64,000 nt of DNA from Limnobaculum parvum (GTDB lineage: Bacteria; Pseudomonadota; Gammaproteobacteria; Enterobacterales; Enterobacteriaceae): the NCBI RefSeq assembly GCF_003096015.2, contig NZ_CP029185.2, positions 2,514,001-2,578,000 on the forward strand, in the 5' to 3' direction. Positions 45,661 through 54,930 of this stretch are shown one piece after another (positions within the stretch are counted from its first letter, which is position 1; every line of letters begins with the position of its first letter). A program made the translations under genes and the position numbers. Below the pieces are notes generated by a model. It did not search any database, was not told where the DNA came from, and saw only the letters and a list, made by a program, of their open reading frames with translations.

Positions 45661-47802
45661 ATGAACAATCCGGTTGCACCGAACAGCCTGACTTACAAGC
45701 CATTAGCTTATGCTATTTTACTTAGCCTGACGGCGATTTCACCTGCGATGGCTGAAGAAACCACGGCTAAAAAAGCGGCTGACGAACATGAAACATTGCT
45801 CGTTACCGGCAGTAATACGGCGATGAAAATGGATACTCCCGCAGCAGAAACGCCAAGGTCAGTATCAGAAGTCACAGAACAAGATATCAAAGAGCGTGGC
45901 GCAAAAAAAATTGATGAAGCCTTACGCTACAGCGCAGGTATTCAGACCGGCCAGTACGGCGCAGATAACCGAACCGACTGGTTGATTATTCGGGGCTTCG
46001 AATGGGCACCTTATCAAAACGGTCTGCCCAGCATTTATAATGAAGCAGGATTCTACTCCTGGCATCAGGAAACGTATGGTATAGAGCGCATTGACGCCCT
46101 TAAAGGTCCGGCCTCCATGCTGTATGGTCAAAACCCTCCGGGGGGGTTGGTGAATATCATCACCAAACACCCAACTCGCTTAAAGCAAGGGGAAATTGAC
46201 GTTGCCTATGGTTCAGACGATTACCGCCACTTTGGTATCGATACGTCTGGCCCGGTCAACGAAGAAGGTAACGTACTTTATCGCTTCGTTGGCTTTGCCA
46301 AAAAAGATAACGGTCCGGTAGATGGCGCATCCAGCGAGCGTTACTACTTCGCTCCAAGCATGTCCATTGATTTCAACGATAAAACAAGCCTGACGCTGCT
46401 TACCAGCTACATGAAAGATAACACTAACCCAACCAGCGGCTTTAAGCTGCCATACGGTACGCTGCATAGCACACCGTTCGGTAAGGTGGATAAAGACACA
46501 AGCTTTGGCGAGCCGAGCTACAGCAAAGGCAATTCAGAGCAATTCAACATCAGCTATGAGCTGAGCCACATGTTTAATGATACTTGGACATTTAAGCAGA
46601 ATGGCTCCTACAGCTACCTTAACCTACTGTTACGCAACGTTTACGGCTCATATATGCTTGATGACCGGAACATTCAACGGGGCCTGACCTATCGCGATGG
46701 TAGCGCTCAAAACTATGCTATCGACAACCGTTTGGTCGGTAACTGGACGTCAGGTCGTTTTGAAGATACGTTATTGCTGGGTACCGATTACTCAACCATT
46801 AACTCACGTGGTACCGATGGTAACGTCTATAGTTTCGGCAGTCCTCTGGACATATTTAACCCAGTCTACGGTAACTACACGCCAGTCAGCGACGACCAGC
46901 TATTTGGTCACCACACCAAACGTTTTCAAACGGGGATATACGTTCAAAACCAGCTGAAGTTTGATGATAAATGGTTATTATTGCTCGGCGGTCGTTACGA
47001 TAAAGCGCGTTCCAGCGACATCATCTCAAACGCGGGTGCCAACAGTAACACCGCCGACAGCCGTATCGATATGGATGACCACAAGTACACCAAAAGTGCA
47101 GGTTTAATGTATCTGGCTGACAATGGTCTTAACCCATACATCAGTTATTCAGAATCCTTCCAACCGCTGTCTGGGCGTGATGGCAACAATAAACCTTATG
47201 AGCCACAAACGGGGCAACAAACGGAAATCGGTGTTAAATATGTTCCCGCTGGCTTCAACGGTTACTTTAATGCTGCCGCGTTTGAAATATATCAAAAGAA
47301 CATTTTGACCACGTCAAACGACCCAACCATTAACTACGCTCAGATTCAAACAGGAATGGCGCGTTCCCGAGGCCTAGAGCTGGAAGCCGTGGGTTATGTC
47401 ACCGATGCCCTTCAACTTCATGCCAACTATACGCTAAATCGTGTGGAGACAATTCGTTCCGGCAATAGTGATGAAATTGGTAATCGCCTGCCGTTAACGC
47501 CGCTGCACATGGCTTCTCTGTGGGCCGACTACGCCTTCAATGGGAAACTTGAAGGGCTAACCATTGGTTCCGGTGTCCGCTATATTGGCAGCACCTACGG
47601 CGATAAGACTAACGATAAGGATCTGAAAGTCCCGGCTTACACACTGTGGGATGCAATGGTCCGCTATGACATCAACAAAGAGTGGCAAGTGCAGGTCAAC
47701 GCCAGCAACCTGACCGATACTAACTACGTTAGCGGCTGTAACTACTGGTGTTACTACGGTGAAGGTCGAAAAGTAACAGCGAACATCAATTACCACTGGT
47801 AA
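45661..47802 (+). CDS. TonB-dependent siderophore receptor
   Basis: The product has 713 residues with a signal peptide ending AISPAMA. A TonB-box-like ETLLVTGS is near residue 45. The plug includes DEALRYSAGIQTGQYGADN, DWLIIRGFEWAPYQNGLPS and ERIDALKGPASMLYGQNPPG. A 22-strand barrel ends in Trp. The plug motifs are those of the hydroxamate-type (FhuA/FoxA/FcuA-like) branch, so a hydroxamate siderophore is likely, not certain. A late pair of cysteines is present (SGCNYWCYYGEG). Fur boxes precede it, and a strong terminator follows. Confidence 0.93.
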   Translation: MNNPVAPNSLTYKPLAYAILLSLTAISPAMAEETTAKKAADEHETLLVTGSNTAMKMDTPAAETPRSVSEVTEQDIKERGAKKIDEALRYSAGIQTGQYGADNRTDWLIIRGFEWAPYQNGLPSIYNEAGFYSWHQETYGIERIDALKGPASMLYGQNPPGGLVNIITKHPTRLKQGEIDVAYGSDDYRHFGIDTSGPVNEEGNVLYRFVGFAKKDNGPVDGASSERYYFAPSMSIDFNDKTSLTLLTSYMKDNTNPTSGFKLPYGTLHSTPFGKVDKDTSFGEPSYSKGNSEQFNISYELSHMFNDTWTFKQNGSYSYLNLLLRNVYGSYMLDDRNIQRGLTYRDGSAQNYAIDNRLVGNWTSGRFEDTLLLGTDYSTINSRGTDGNVYSFGSPLDIFNPVYGNYTPVSDDQLFGHHTKRFQTGIYVQNQLKFDDKWLLLLGGRYDKARSSDIISNAGANSNTADSRIDMDDHKYTKSAGLMYLADNGLNPYISYSESFQPLSGRDGNNKPYEPQTGQQTEIGVKYVPAGFNGYFNAAAFEIYQKNILTTSNDPTINYAQIQTGMARSRGLELEAVGYVTDALQLHANYTLNRVETIRSGNSDEIGNRLPLTPLHMASLWADYAFNGKLEGLTIGSGVRYIGSTYGDKTNDKDLKVPAYTLWDAMVRYDINKEWQVQVNASNLTDTNYVSGCNYWCYYGEGRKVTANINYHW

Positions 47803-47816
47803 TTTAGCAACGCATG

Positions 47817-47850
47817 AAAAAAGCCGGCTTTATTTGAAGCCGGCTTTTTA
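47817..47850. terminator. Bidirectional terminator between the receptor gene and rpoS
   Basis: AAAAAGCCGGCTT pairs with AAGCCGGCTTTTT around a short loop. A and T runs on both sides fit use by both converging genes. Confidence 0.9.
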
Positions 47851-47878
47851 TCGTCTAATAGATTAATACCTAAAGGGA

Positions 47879-48868
47879 TTATTCCTGAAACAGCGACTCA
47901 ATATTCAGCCCTTGTTTCACCAGAATCTCACGCAACTGACTCAGCCCTTCGACTTGAATTTGACGAACGCGCTCACGGGTTAACCCAATCTCTGCGCCAA
48001 CATCTTCTAGGGTTGCCGCTTCATAACCTAACAGGCCGAAACGACGGGCTAATACTTCTCGCTGCTTTGGATTCAGCTCAAATAACCATTTAACGATGCT
48101 CTGCTTAATATCATTATCCTGAGTCGTAAATTCAGGATCATTGTTATTCTCATCCGGTAAGATATCCAACAATGCACTATCTGATTCACCATTTAACGGA
48201 GAATCCACAGACGTCACACGTTCGTTAAGCCGTAGCATCCGACTAACATCACTCACTGATTTATCCAGTTGGAGTGCAATGTCTTCCGCGCGCGGTTCGT
48301 GATCCAGCTTTTGGGAAAGCTCACGGGCGGTACGCAAATAGACATTGAGCTCTTTAACGATATGAATCGGTAAGCGAATGGTTCTGGTCTGATTCATGAT
48401 GGCACGTTCGATCGTCTGACGAATCCACCAAGTGGCATAAGTAGAGAAACGGAATCCTCTTTCAGGATCAAACTTTTCTACCGCACGAATAAGACCCAAG
48501 TTGCCCTCTTCGATAAGATCAAGCAGTGCAAGACCCCGATTGTTATATCGACGAGCAATTTTGACAACCAAACGCAGGTTACTTTCTATCATGCGACTGC
48601 GGGCTGCGGCATCGCCACGTAATGCCCGCCGTGCAAAATAGACTTCTTCCTGCGCGGTTAATAAAGGTGAAAAACCAATTTCTCCGAGATATAGCTGTGT
48701 CGCATCCAGCACATGTTGAGTCACATCTTGTGAAAGCAGTATGTCATCCGTGGAGCTATCTTCTTCGACGGTATCCAGTTGAGCTTTTTCGTCGAACTCC
48801 GTGGGTTCACTATCATCGAAATCGGCATTTTCAGGCCATTCGTTGACTTTCAGCGTATTGGAACTCAT
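47879..48868 (-). CDS. rpoS: RNA polymerase sigma factor RpoS (sigma-38)
   Basis: The product has 329 residues when started at the ATG at 48868 (MSSNTLKVNEW), which matches E. coli MSQNTLKV (330 residues). TAGGA lies 9 bases upstream. The frame is open 30 bases further, but that extension has no homologue. Sigma regions are clear: 1.2 (DATQLYLGEIGFSPLLTAQE), 2 (EGNLGLIRAVEKFDPERGFR, FSTYATWWIRQTIERAI), 3, and 4 (TLEDVGAEIGLTRERVRQIQ). It directs general-stress and stationary-phase transcription. In E. coli its main promoter lies inside nlpD, and that gene is frameshifted here. Confidence 0.98.
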   Translation of the reverse strand: MSSNTLKVNEWPENADFDDSEPTEFDEKAQLDTVEEDSSTDDILLSQDVTQHVLDATQLYLGEIGFSPLLTAQEEVYFARRALRGDAAARSRMIESNLRLVVKIARRYNNRGLALLDLIEEGNLGLIRAVEKFDPERGFRFSTYATWWIRQTIERAIMNQTRTIRLPIHIVKELNVYLRTARELSQKLDHEPRAEDIALQLDKSVSDVSRMLRLNERVTSVDSPLNGESDSALLDILPDENNNDPEFTTQDNDIKQSIVKWLFELNPKQREVLARRFGLLGYEAATLEDVGAEIGLTRERVRQIQVEGLSQLREILVKQGLNIESLFQE

Positions 48869-48925
48869 TTTTGTTTTCCTACCTGTAAATTGCGACAATC
48901 AGGCAGGAAAACAACTCCTGCCCAG

Positions 48926-50070
48926 TTAACGCTGCGGCAAATGCTGCAGCGGGTTGACAGACTTGCCCTTATAGCGGATTTCGAAGTGCAATCTCACCGA
49001 GCTGGTGCCCGTACTACCCATTGTTGCTATTTTTTGACCTGCTTTGACTTCTTGTTGCTCAGCCACGAGCATCGAGTCATTGTGCGCATACGCACTCAAA
49101 TAGTCATCATTATGTTTGATAATGATTAAATTACCGTATCCACGTAGCGCATTGCCTGCATAAACAACTCGCCCATCAGCGGCTGCCTGTACAGTCTGAC
49201 CACGAGATCCCGCAATATCGATCCCTTTATTACCCCCTTCTGAGGTGGAAAAGTTCTCTATCACCTTCCCTTCAGTCGGCCAACGCCAGCGAACATTTGA
49301 GGTACTGCTGCTACTCGCCGTTGCCGGTGTCGTTGCGGTACTACTCGCTGTGGTTGTCGTTCCGGCCGCTGTCGTAGTCGGTAACGTTTTATCAACATTT
49401 TGTTTACTACTTGGGGCGTGTACGCGCCTGAATTAGCAGAATCAACACTTGTTGTAGGATTTTGGTTAGACGTCACAGATGAGACGGATGCCCCATTATT
49501 ACTGGCTCCAGCCAACATTCCACCCGTATTCGCACCGCCGCTAACGTTTAAGGTCTGACCAGCTGATAAAGAATAAGGTTCTGCAATGTTATTTTTTTGT
49601 GCCAATTCACGATAGTCATTACCGGTGATCCAAGCAATATAGAATAAAGTATCACCACGAGAGACGGTATAGGTTGGCCCCCCGTTGTAAGAACCTTTTG
49701 GAATATCAGAGTAGCTACGATTATAAACAATACGATCGCCGGAAGCGGCAGCCTGATGGCTGACAGCTTTGCTCTGACTAAACGGGTTACCGCTACTCTG
49801 AGCGGACGCATTAGAGGCTGCCGGAGCCAATTCCTGACCTTCGGTATAAACAATATTCGGACGGCTGGTATCCATCGCGACTGTCGTCTCTGACCCGGAG
49901 GTTTTTGCTGGGGTTGAGGTGGAGGCAGTAGAATAGGTTCCGCTGCTATTATTAATAGACGTAATTGGAGCAGGTTTTGTCGGCTCACTACTACAACCAA
50001 CCAGTAACACACTTATCGCTGCGCCTATTGCTATACGCCGATACGTCATCATCGGGCTTCCTTTATTCAT
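48926..50070 (-). CDS. nlpD: NlpD murein hydrolase activator, interrupted by a -1 frameshift
   Basis: The first part, from the ATG at 50070 (MNKGSPMMTYRRIAIGAAIS), has a lipobox giving Cys26 (VLLVGC). A LysM domain lies at about residues 133-177 (YTVSRGDTLFYIAWITG). The frame then reads QVVNKMLIKRY and runs into a spurious tail ending at 49261. The other frame continues as VDKTLPTTTAAGTTTTAS..RWRWPTEGKVIENFSTSEG and a complete LytM/M23-like domain to 48926. Adding one A to the four-base run at 49398-49401 restores QVVNKNVDKTLP and a product of about 381 residues. NlpD activates AmiC at the septum. The break may be a real mutation or a sequencing error. An alternative start is the ATG pair at 50052. 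Confidence 0.9.
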
Positions 50071-50345
50071 GCTTCCCCCACCGTGTAGCAGAATCAAAAC
50101 TGATAATATCCATGCTTATCCCGTCAATAACAGGACAAACCTGCCATAAATATGGCGACTTAAAATTAAGTAAATCTGACGCTGCCGTTGCTAAGAAATC
50201 ATCAAGATTACGGCAGATAGCATCACTTTATGCGACTTATACTACTAACAACTATCTAATAAAGACAGATAGCCGTAAATTGGACACTAAATTGATAGGT
50301 AACGTCAAACAAGAATAGATAAATTTACCTATCTCTACATATGGA
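50071..50345. other. nlpD upstream gap
   Basis: Contains the presumed nlpD promoter(s) on the minus strand after pcm. I cannot assign -35/-10 elements with confidence and see no gene. Confidence 0.4.
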
Positions 50346-50978
50346 TCAGGCCAGTTCCCCTTTGACCATAGGAACAAAGCGCACCATTTCAATGGTCTCT
50401 ACCATAAATTTGTCACCATAGCGTTGAATCAGTTGCAACAACTGAGATTGATGCTGTTCTCCCACCGGCAGTACTAACCGTCCCCCCTCCACCAGTTGAG
50501 TCATCAGAGAGGGGGGGATTTCATCCGGTGCCGCAGTAACAATAATTGCGTCAAAAGGCCCACGAACCGGCCAGCCTTCCCAGCCATCGCCGTGACGGGT
50601 TGACACATTATGCAAATCGAGCTGTTTCAGCCTTCGTTTCGCCTGCCATTGCAGGCTCTTAATACGTTCAATGGAATAAACATGATGTGTAAGATTGGCT
50701 AAAACCGCCGTCTGATAGCCAGAGCCTGTGCCAATCTCCAGCACTTTTGAGTTTGCCGTCAGCTTCAGCAATTCCGTCATTTTAGCCACCATATAGGGCT
50801 GAGAGATAGTTTGTCCGGCACCTATTGGTAATGCGGTATTGTCATAGGCCTGATGAGACAGCGCCTCATCAATAAAAAGTTCACGCGGAACGGATGCTAT
50901 GGCCTGCAGAACCCGCTCATCGCTGATCCCATGCCCGACAAGCTGTTTTAGCAATGTCTGCATACGTTTACTTGCCAT
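50346..50978 (-). CDS. pcm: Protein-L-isoaspartate O-methyltransferase
   Basis: I start at the ATG at 50978 (MASKRMQTLLKQL), matching the E. coli Pcm start (MVSRRVQALLDQL); this gives 210 residues (E. coli 208) and leaves 2 bases after surE. The frame opens 30 bases earlier inside surE. The AdoMet motif VLEIGTGSGYQTAVLA is near residue 79. The active-site region LPIGAGQTISQPYMVAKMTE and the ending VRFVPMVKGELA are conserved. It repairs isoaspartyl residues in aged proteins in the cytoplasm. Same order as in E. coli: surE-pcm-nlpD-rpoS. Confidence 0.97.
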   Translation of the reverse strand: MASKRMQTLLKQLVGHGISDERVLQAIASVPRELFIDEALSHQAYDNTALPIGAGQTISQPYMVAKMTELLKLTANSKVLEIGTGSGYQTAVLANLTHHVYSIERIKSLQWQAKRRLKQLDLHNVSTRHGDGWEGWPVRGPFDAIIVTAAPDEIPPSLMTQLVEGGRLVLPVGEQHQSQLLQLIQRYGDKFMVETIEMVRFVPMVKGELA

Positions 50979-50980
50979 TC

Positions 50981-51736
50981 TCAGGTAACCTTGGTTTGCA
51001 ATAGCCATTGATTAATCACATCTTGTGCTGCATACGCGGTTAAATCAACCTGCAATGGCGTAATGGATACATACCCTTGTTCAACTGCCGCAAAATCAGT
51101 ATCAGCACCCGCATCATCTTTTTCTCCCGGAGGACCAATCCAATAGATATCATGCCCTCGAGGGTCCTGCTGGCAGATAACTTGATCTGCCGGATGACGC
51201 CTACCGCAGCGCGTCACTTTAAATCCTTTAATTTCATTTAAGGGCAAATCCGGCACATTAATATTCAGAATACGATTGGTACGTAACGGCTCCTGTTCCA
51301 ACATACGCAATAGTCTACAAGCCATTACCGCAGCAGTTTCAAAGTGTTGGTTTCCCACCAGCGAAACCGCTAATGCCGGTAATCCCAAATGACGCCCTTC
51401 CATTGCTGCCGCAACTGTTCCAGAGTAGATAACATCATCGCCTAGGTTTGCCCCTGCATTAATGCCAGATACCACAATATCTGGACGCGGTATCATCAGG
51501 GCATTCACCCCCAGATAAACGCAGTCAGTCGGCGTACCTCGCACAGAAATATCGCCCTGTTGCTGGGTGTGGATGCGTATTGGTAACTCCAGCGTTAACG
51601 CATTGGAGGAGCCGCTGCAGTTGCGATCCGGGGCGACCACTTGTACCTGAGCAAATTTTCGCAGATGTTCAGCTAATATCTGAATGCCCGGCGCAGAAAT
51701 GCCGTCGTCATTGCTCAGAAGTATTTTCATCATCAA
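50981..51736 (-). CDS. surE: 5'/3'-nucleotidase SurE
   Basis: The product has 251 residues (E. coli 253). The metal-binding LLSNDDGISAPGIQ is at residues 6-19, and DIVVSGINAGANLGDDVIYS with GTVAAAMEGRHLG follow, then ILNINVPDLPLNEIKGFKVT. It hydrolyses nucleoside monophosphates and short polyphosphate. It is the first gene of the surE-pcm pair here. In E. coli truD overlaps the surE start; in this genome eptA has come between them, so surE must have its own promoter in the 315-bp gap upstream. Confidence 0.97.
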   Translation of the reverse strand: MMMKILLSNDDGISAPGIQILAEHLRKFAQVQVVAPDRNCSGSSNALTLELPIRIHTQQQGDISVRGTPTDCVYLGVNALMIPRPDIVVSGINAGANLGDDVIYSGTVAAAMEGRHLGLPALAVSLVGNQHFETAAVMACRLLRMLEQEPLRTNRILNINVPDLPLNEIKGFKVTRCGRRHPADQVICQQDPRGHDIYWIGPPGEKDDAGADTDFAAVEQGYVSITPLQVDLTAYAAQDVINQWLLQTKVT

Positions 51737-52051
51737 TATTGCCTGCAGCCCTTAAAATCTGAATAAGTATGGATGATATTTATTCCCTGACCCACTCGGC
51801 CTAGAGGTCGTTCATCATCATTATTAACACAAGTTTGATTATAACCACTTCCGCATGTGCAGGAAAACCTGACAACCCCATTCAGTGGTGCTTTCTTCTA
51901 AGATTTGTCCCTCGCTGGCGATATATTATGCAAACTATCATCAATGAAATAATTAACCGTTATCAAGTCTGAACTAAACGATAACCACAATATCCAAATA
52001 GCTGTCATTTCCAACTACCCGCTTGTCAGATTATATGACTGGAGCAACGCT
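51737..52051. promoter_or_regulatory. Divergent gap between surE and eptA
   Basis: This 315-bp stretch must hold promoters for both genes. I see no clear PmrA-type CTTAAG direct repeat, no RNA gene and no reading frame. CTGGAGC lies just before eptA as its ribosome site. Confidence 0.4.
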
Positions 52052-53680
52052 ATGAGTATTGCCAGTAAGTTACGCTGCCGTGGACTTACCTTTGTTGTAA
52101 TAACCGCATTGTTTTTTACCCTGTTTCAAAACGCGCTGGCATTAACCGCATTCTGGCACGCCATTACTGATACCGGACGGCAGCACTGGCTTTTTATGGC
52201 GACGGTGCCAGTTACACTATTTTGTGCGTTGAATATCCTATTTAGCTTACTGTTGATCCCCTGGTTGCGAAAACCATTGGTAATCGTTTTATTGTTGGTC
52301 GGCGCCTACGTTAACTATGTGATGTACAGCTTCAATGTGGTTATTGATCGCAATATGATGCAAAACGCCTTAGAGACCAACACGCAGGAAATCATAGCGC
52401 TGATAACCCCAAAAATGATGCTGTGGCTCTTTCTGTTGGGTGTGCTGCCTTCTATACTGGTCATTGCGGTAAAAATTCAGTCGACACCGCATTGGCTAAA
52501 AGCCGTGGGAACAAGGCTGATGAATATTGGCCTTTCACTGCTGGTGATTGTGGTTATCGCTTTCTTTTTCTATAAAGACTACGCTCCTCTAATTCGCAAT
52601 CACCCTCATCTGGTCAAGATGCTGATTCCCACCAACTACATTTCTGGTTTAACCAGTGCCTTAAAGCGAGAAGTAGAGAGCCATCAGCCGTTGGTTGATA
52701 TTGGTATGGATGCGCATGAAGGTCCCGTTATTCGGCAAGAACCGAAAAAGACGCTGGTCATTCTGGTCGTCGGCGAAACCGCCCGGGCGGCTAATTTCTC
52801 CTTGGGTGGCTATCCACGGGAAACCAACCCTAAGCTGAAGCAAAATAATGTTATCTATTTTACGCACGTAACTTCCTGCGGTACCGAGACTGCGGTTTCC
52901 GTGCCCTGTATGTTTTCCGATATGACACGCAAAGAGTATGACGCCGTAAAAGCCGCACATCAGGAAGGACTGATGGATATTGTTGCCAGAGCCAAGGTCA
53001 ATGTATTGTGGCGGGAAAATGACGGAGGATGTAAAGGCGCCTGCGATCGCATTCCTCATCAGGATATTACCCAACTAAAACCTGATGGCTTATGCCACAA
53101 TGGCAGTTGCTATGATGACGCATTATTGAGCAAACTGGATAACTATATTAACGGCCTGAATGGCGATGGTCTGATCGTATTGCATCAAATGGGCAGTCAT
53201 GGGCCGGCCTATTTCGAGCGTTATCCCTCTGAATATCGACAATTCACGCCAACCTGTGACAGTAATCAGATACAGGACTGCGACCACCAGTCGCTGATGA
53301 ATACTTATGACAACACACTGCTCTATACCGATGCCATGCTGGATAAAACCCTCAGCCTGTTGAAAAGTCACCAGCAGAAATTCGCTACAGCACTGGTTTA
53401 TCTTTCCGACCATGGGGAATCACTGGGTGAAAAAGGATTGTATCTGCACGGAACCCCTTATTTACTGGCTCCAGATGAACAAACCCATATCCCGTTCCTG
53501 ATGTGGATGTCAGACGATTACCAACAGAATTATAAAATAGACCGTCGCTGTCTGGAACATAAAGCTCAGCAGCAGGCGTTTTCACAAGATAACCTGTTTC
53601 ACACCATTTTAGGAATGCTGAATATAGAGACTCAGGAATATAAATCCGAGCTGGATATTCTACAGGGGTGTAGGGCGTAG
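52052..53680 (+). CDS. eptA: Phosphoethanolamine-lipid A transferase
   Basis: The product has 542 residues. Five predicted membrane helices (about 14-35, 45-70, 75-95, 122-142, 155-175) are followed by a periplasmic alkaline-phosphatase-fold domain. The metal-site GETARAANFSLGGYPRETNP lies at 241-260, the nucleophile Thr280 in TSCGTETAVSVPCMF, and YLSDHGESLGEKGLYLHGTP near residue 450. Many Cys residues match the family's disulfides. It adds phosphoethanolamine to lipid A, which lowers polymyxin binding (EptA/MCR family). Length and motifs match chromosomal EptA. No pmrAB or mobile-element genes are adjacent. Confidence 0.93.
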   Translation: MSIASKLRCRGLTFVVITALFFTLFQNALALTAFWHAITDTGRQHWLFMATVPVTLFCALNILFSLLLIPWLRKPLVIVLLLVGAYVNYVMYSFNVVIDRNMMQNALETNTQEIIALITPKMMLWLFLLGVLPSILVIAVKIQSTPHWLKAVGTRLMNIGLSLLVIVVIAFFFYKDYAPLIRNHPHLVKMLIPTNYISGLTSALKREVESHQPLVDIGMDAHEGPVIRQEPKKTLVILVVGETARAANFSLGGYPRETNPKLKQNNVIYFTHVTSCGTETAVSVPCMFSDMTRKEYDAVKAAHQEGLMDIVARAKVNVLWRENDGGCKGACDRIPHQDITQLKPDGLCHNGSCYDDALLSKLDNYINGLNGDGLIVLHQMGSHGPAYFERYPSEYRQFTPTCDSNQIQDCDHQSLMNTYDNTLLYTDAMLDKTLSLLKSHQQKFATALVYLSDHGESLGEKGLYLHGTPYLLAPDEQTHIPFLMWMSDDYQQNYKIDRRCLEHKAQQQAFSQDNLFHTILGMLNIETQEYKSELDILQGCRA

Positions 53681-53765
53681 GAATAATTAGACAACGCGTT
53701 GATATTGCGTATTTACGCTCGAAGACAATCCAGACTCGAAGTACACCGAGGCTGAGTAGATGACC

Positions 53766-53817
53766 CTTCCGGCCGAGCACAATCGTGAAATACACACATT
53801 GTATTTACGGCCGGAAT
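53766..53817 (-). repeat. Second full copy of the TTCCGGCCG-bounded repeat
   Basis: A 52-bp element, inverted relative to the copy at 21035-21088. It contains a clean central palindrome AATACA..TGTATT. It lies between the convergent eptA and truD genes. Confidence 0.7.
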
Positions 53818-53877
53818 ACTCACTAAAATTGAAACAAACAAATCTGCTAACCACTATCTGACAATAGCGGTCAGCAA

Positions 53878-54930
53878 TTATTCTTCCGGAATATCTTCAC
53901 TGGCTACGGCTAGCATCACCTCGCGCACCACGCTGGTAGCAAAGCTCCCCGCCGGTAACCAGAAGTTAACGGATACCGTGGCATCATCCAACCATTGCCA
54001 TGCCATATGCTGAGGTTGAACCAAGATCGCCCGACGAGCAGGCTCTACCCGTTCGCGTTTTACCAGCGCGTACAATGTTTGGTCGTCAACCAATGCCTGT
54101 TGCTCAAAAATCTGAGCATTCAACTGGGTCCCCAGTTCGCCGTCGCCCGGTAATGGTGCTGTCACTCGCAACTCGCCCTCGTTTAACCGCTGCTGCAAAG
54201 ATTCAAGCTCTTCAGGTTGTGCAACAAACCAGCTTCCTCTGCCACTCAGTTGCATGGCATCACCGGGCATCACTTGCTGATATGACGATTGCGCTACTCG
54301 CTGGCTGGCAACATGGTTAAACATCGCGCTGCGAGCAGCGGAAAGGTAAAAGCTACGTTTGTTACGCTCTTTTACGCTAATTTCATTGTTGGCCCAACGT
54401 TCTGCCATCACCAGATTACTACCCTGACGGCCAAAACGTTGTTCACCAAAATAGTTGGCCGCTCCGGAGTGCTGAATCTTTTGTAAGCGCGACTCAACAT
54501 CATCCTTCAAACTGATATCCCTTAACACCAGTTGAAAAAAATTTCCTTTGAGAGTACCGATACGTAGCTTGCGGCGATGACGAGCCACTTTCAGCACCTC
54601 ACACCCTTCCAGTGAGAAGGCGCTGAAATCGGGTGTCTCTTTCCCCGGCATTTGCAGGCAGAACCACTGCTCAGTCACCGCATGACGATCTTTAAGTCCG
54701 GCATAACTAACTACCCGACCCGACACTTTTGCAAAACGCGCCAGATTATCGGCTACAAACTGAGTATTACAGCCAGTCTTGCGTAAATAAACCAGTACGT
54801 GTTCACCTTCACCATCGGGTTCAAACCCCAGATCTTCTTTAACGCAGAAATCTTGTGGGAATTTTTTAAGTACGCCGGTGGCAGCCGGTTCGCCATATAG
54901 CCAGGATAATGACATCATGCTGTTGTTCAC
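53878..54930 (-). CDS. truD: tRNA pseudouridine(13) synthase
   Basis: The product has 350 residues (E. coli 349). The catalytic Asp is in SYAGLKDRHAVTEQWF (about residue 80). FVADNLARFAKVSGR near 60 and GAANYFGEQRFGRQGSNLVM near 155 are family signatures. It isomerises U13 in tRNA-Glu. It overlaps ispF by 4 bases (start within the ispF stop), so the two are translationally coupled. The gene normally abuts surE; here it ends about 200 bases from the convergent eptA. Confidence 0.97.
   Translation of the reverse strand: MNNSMMSLSWLYGEPAATGVLKKFPQDFCVKEDLGFEPDGEGEHVLVYLRKTGCNTQFVADNLARFAKVSGRVVSYAGLKDRHAVTEQWFCLQMPGKETPDFSAFSLEGCEVLKVARHRRKLRIGTLKGNFFQLVLRDISLKDDVESRLQKIQHSGAANYFGEQRFGRQGSNLVMAERWANNEISVKERNKRSFYLSAARSAMFNHVASQRVAQSSYQQVMPGDAMQLSGRGSWFVAQPEELESLQQRLNEGELRVTAPLPGDGELGTQLNAQIFEQQALVDDQTLYALVKRERVEPARRAILVQPQHMAWQWLDDATVSVNFWLPAGSFATSVVREVMLAVASEDIPEE

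Noticed and set aside
45661..47802. Assignment of the receptor to one named siderophore (FhuA, FoxA or FcuA)
   Set aside because: Plug motifs are shared among these receptors; sequence reading alone cannot fix the ligand.
48869..48898. Ten-residue N-terminal extension of RpoS
   Set aside because: The extension has no counterpart in RpoS, and TAGGA with proper spacing supports the start at 48868.
52052..53680. Plasmid-type mcr gene
   Set aside because: The protein is of the same EptA/MCR superfamily, but no insertion sequence or plasmid gene is adjacent and length and motifs fit a chromosomal EptA.
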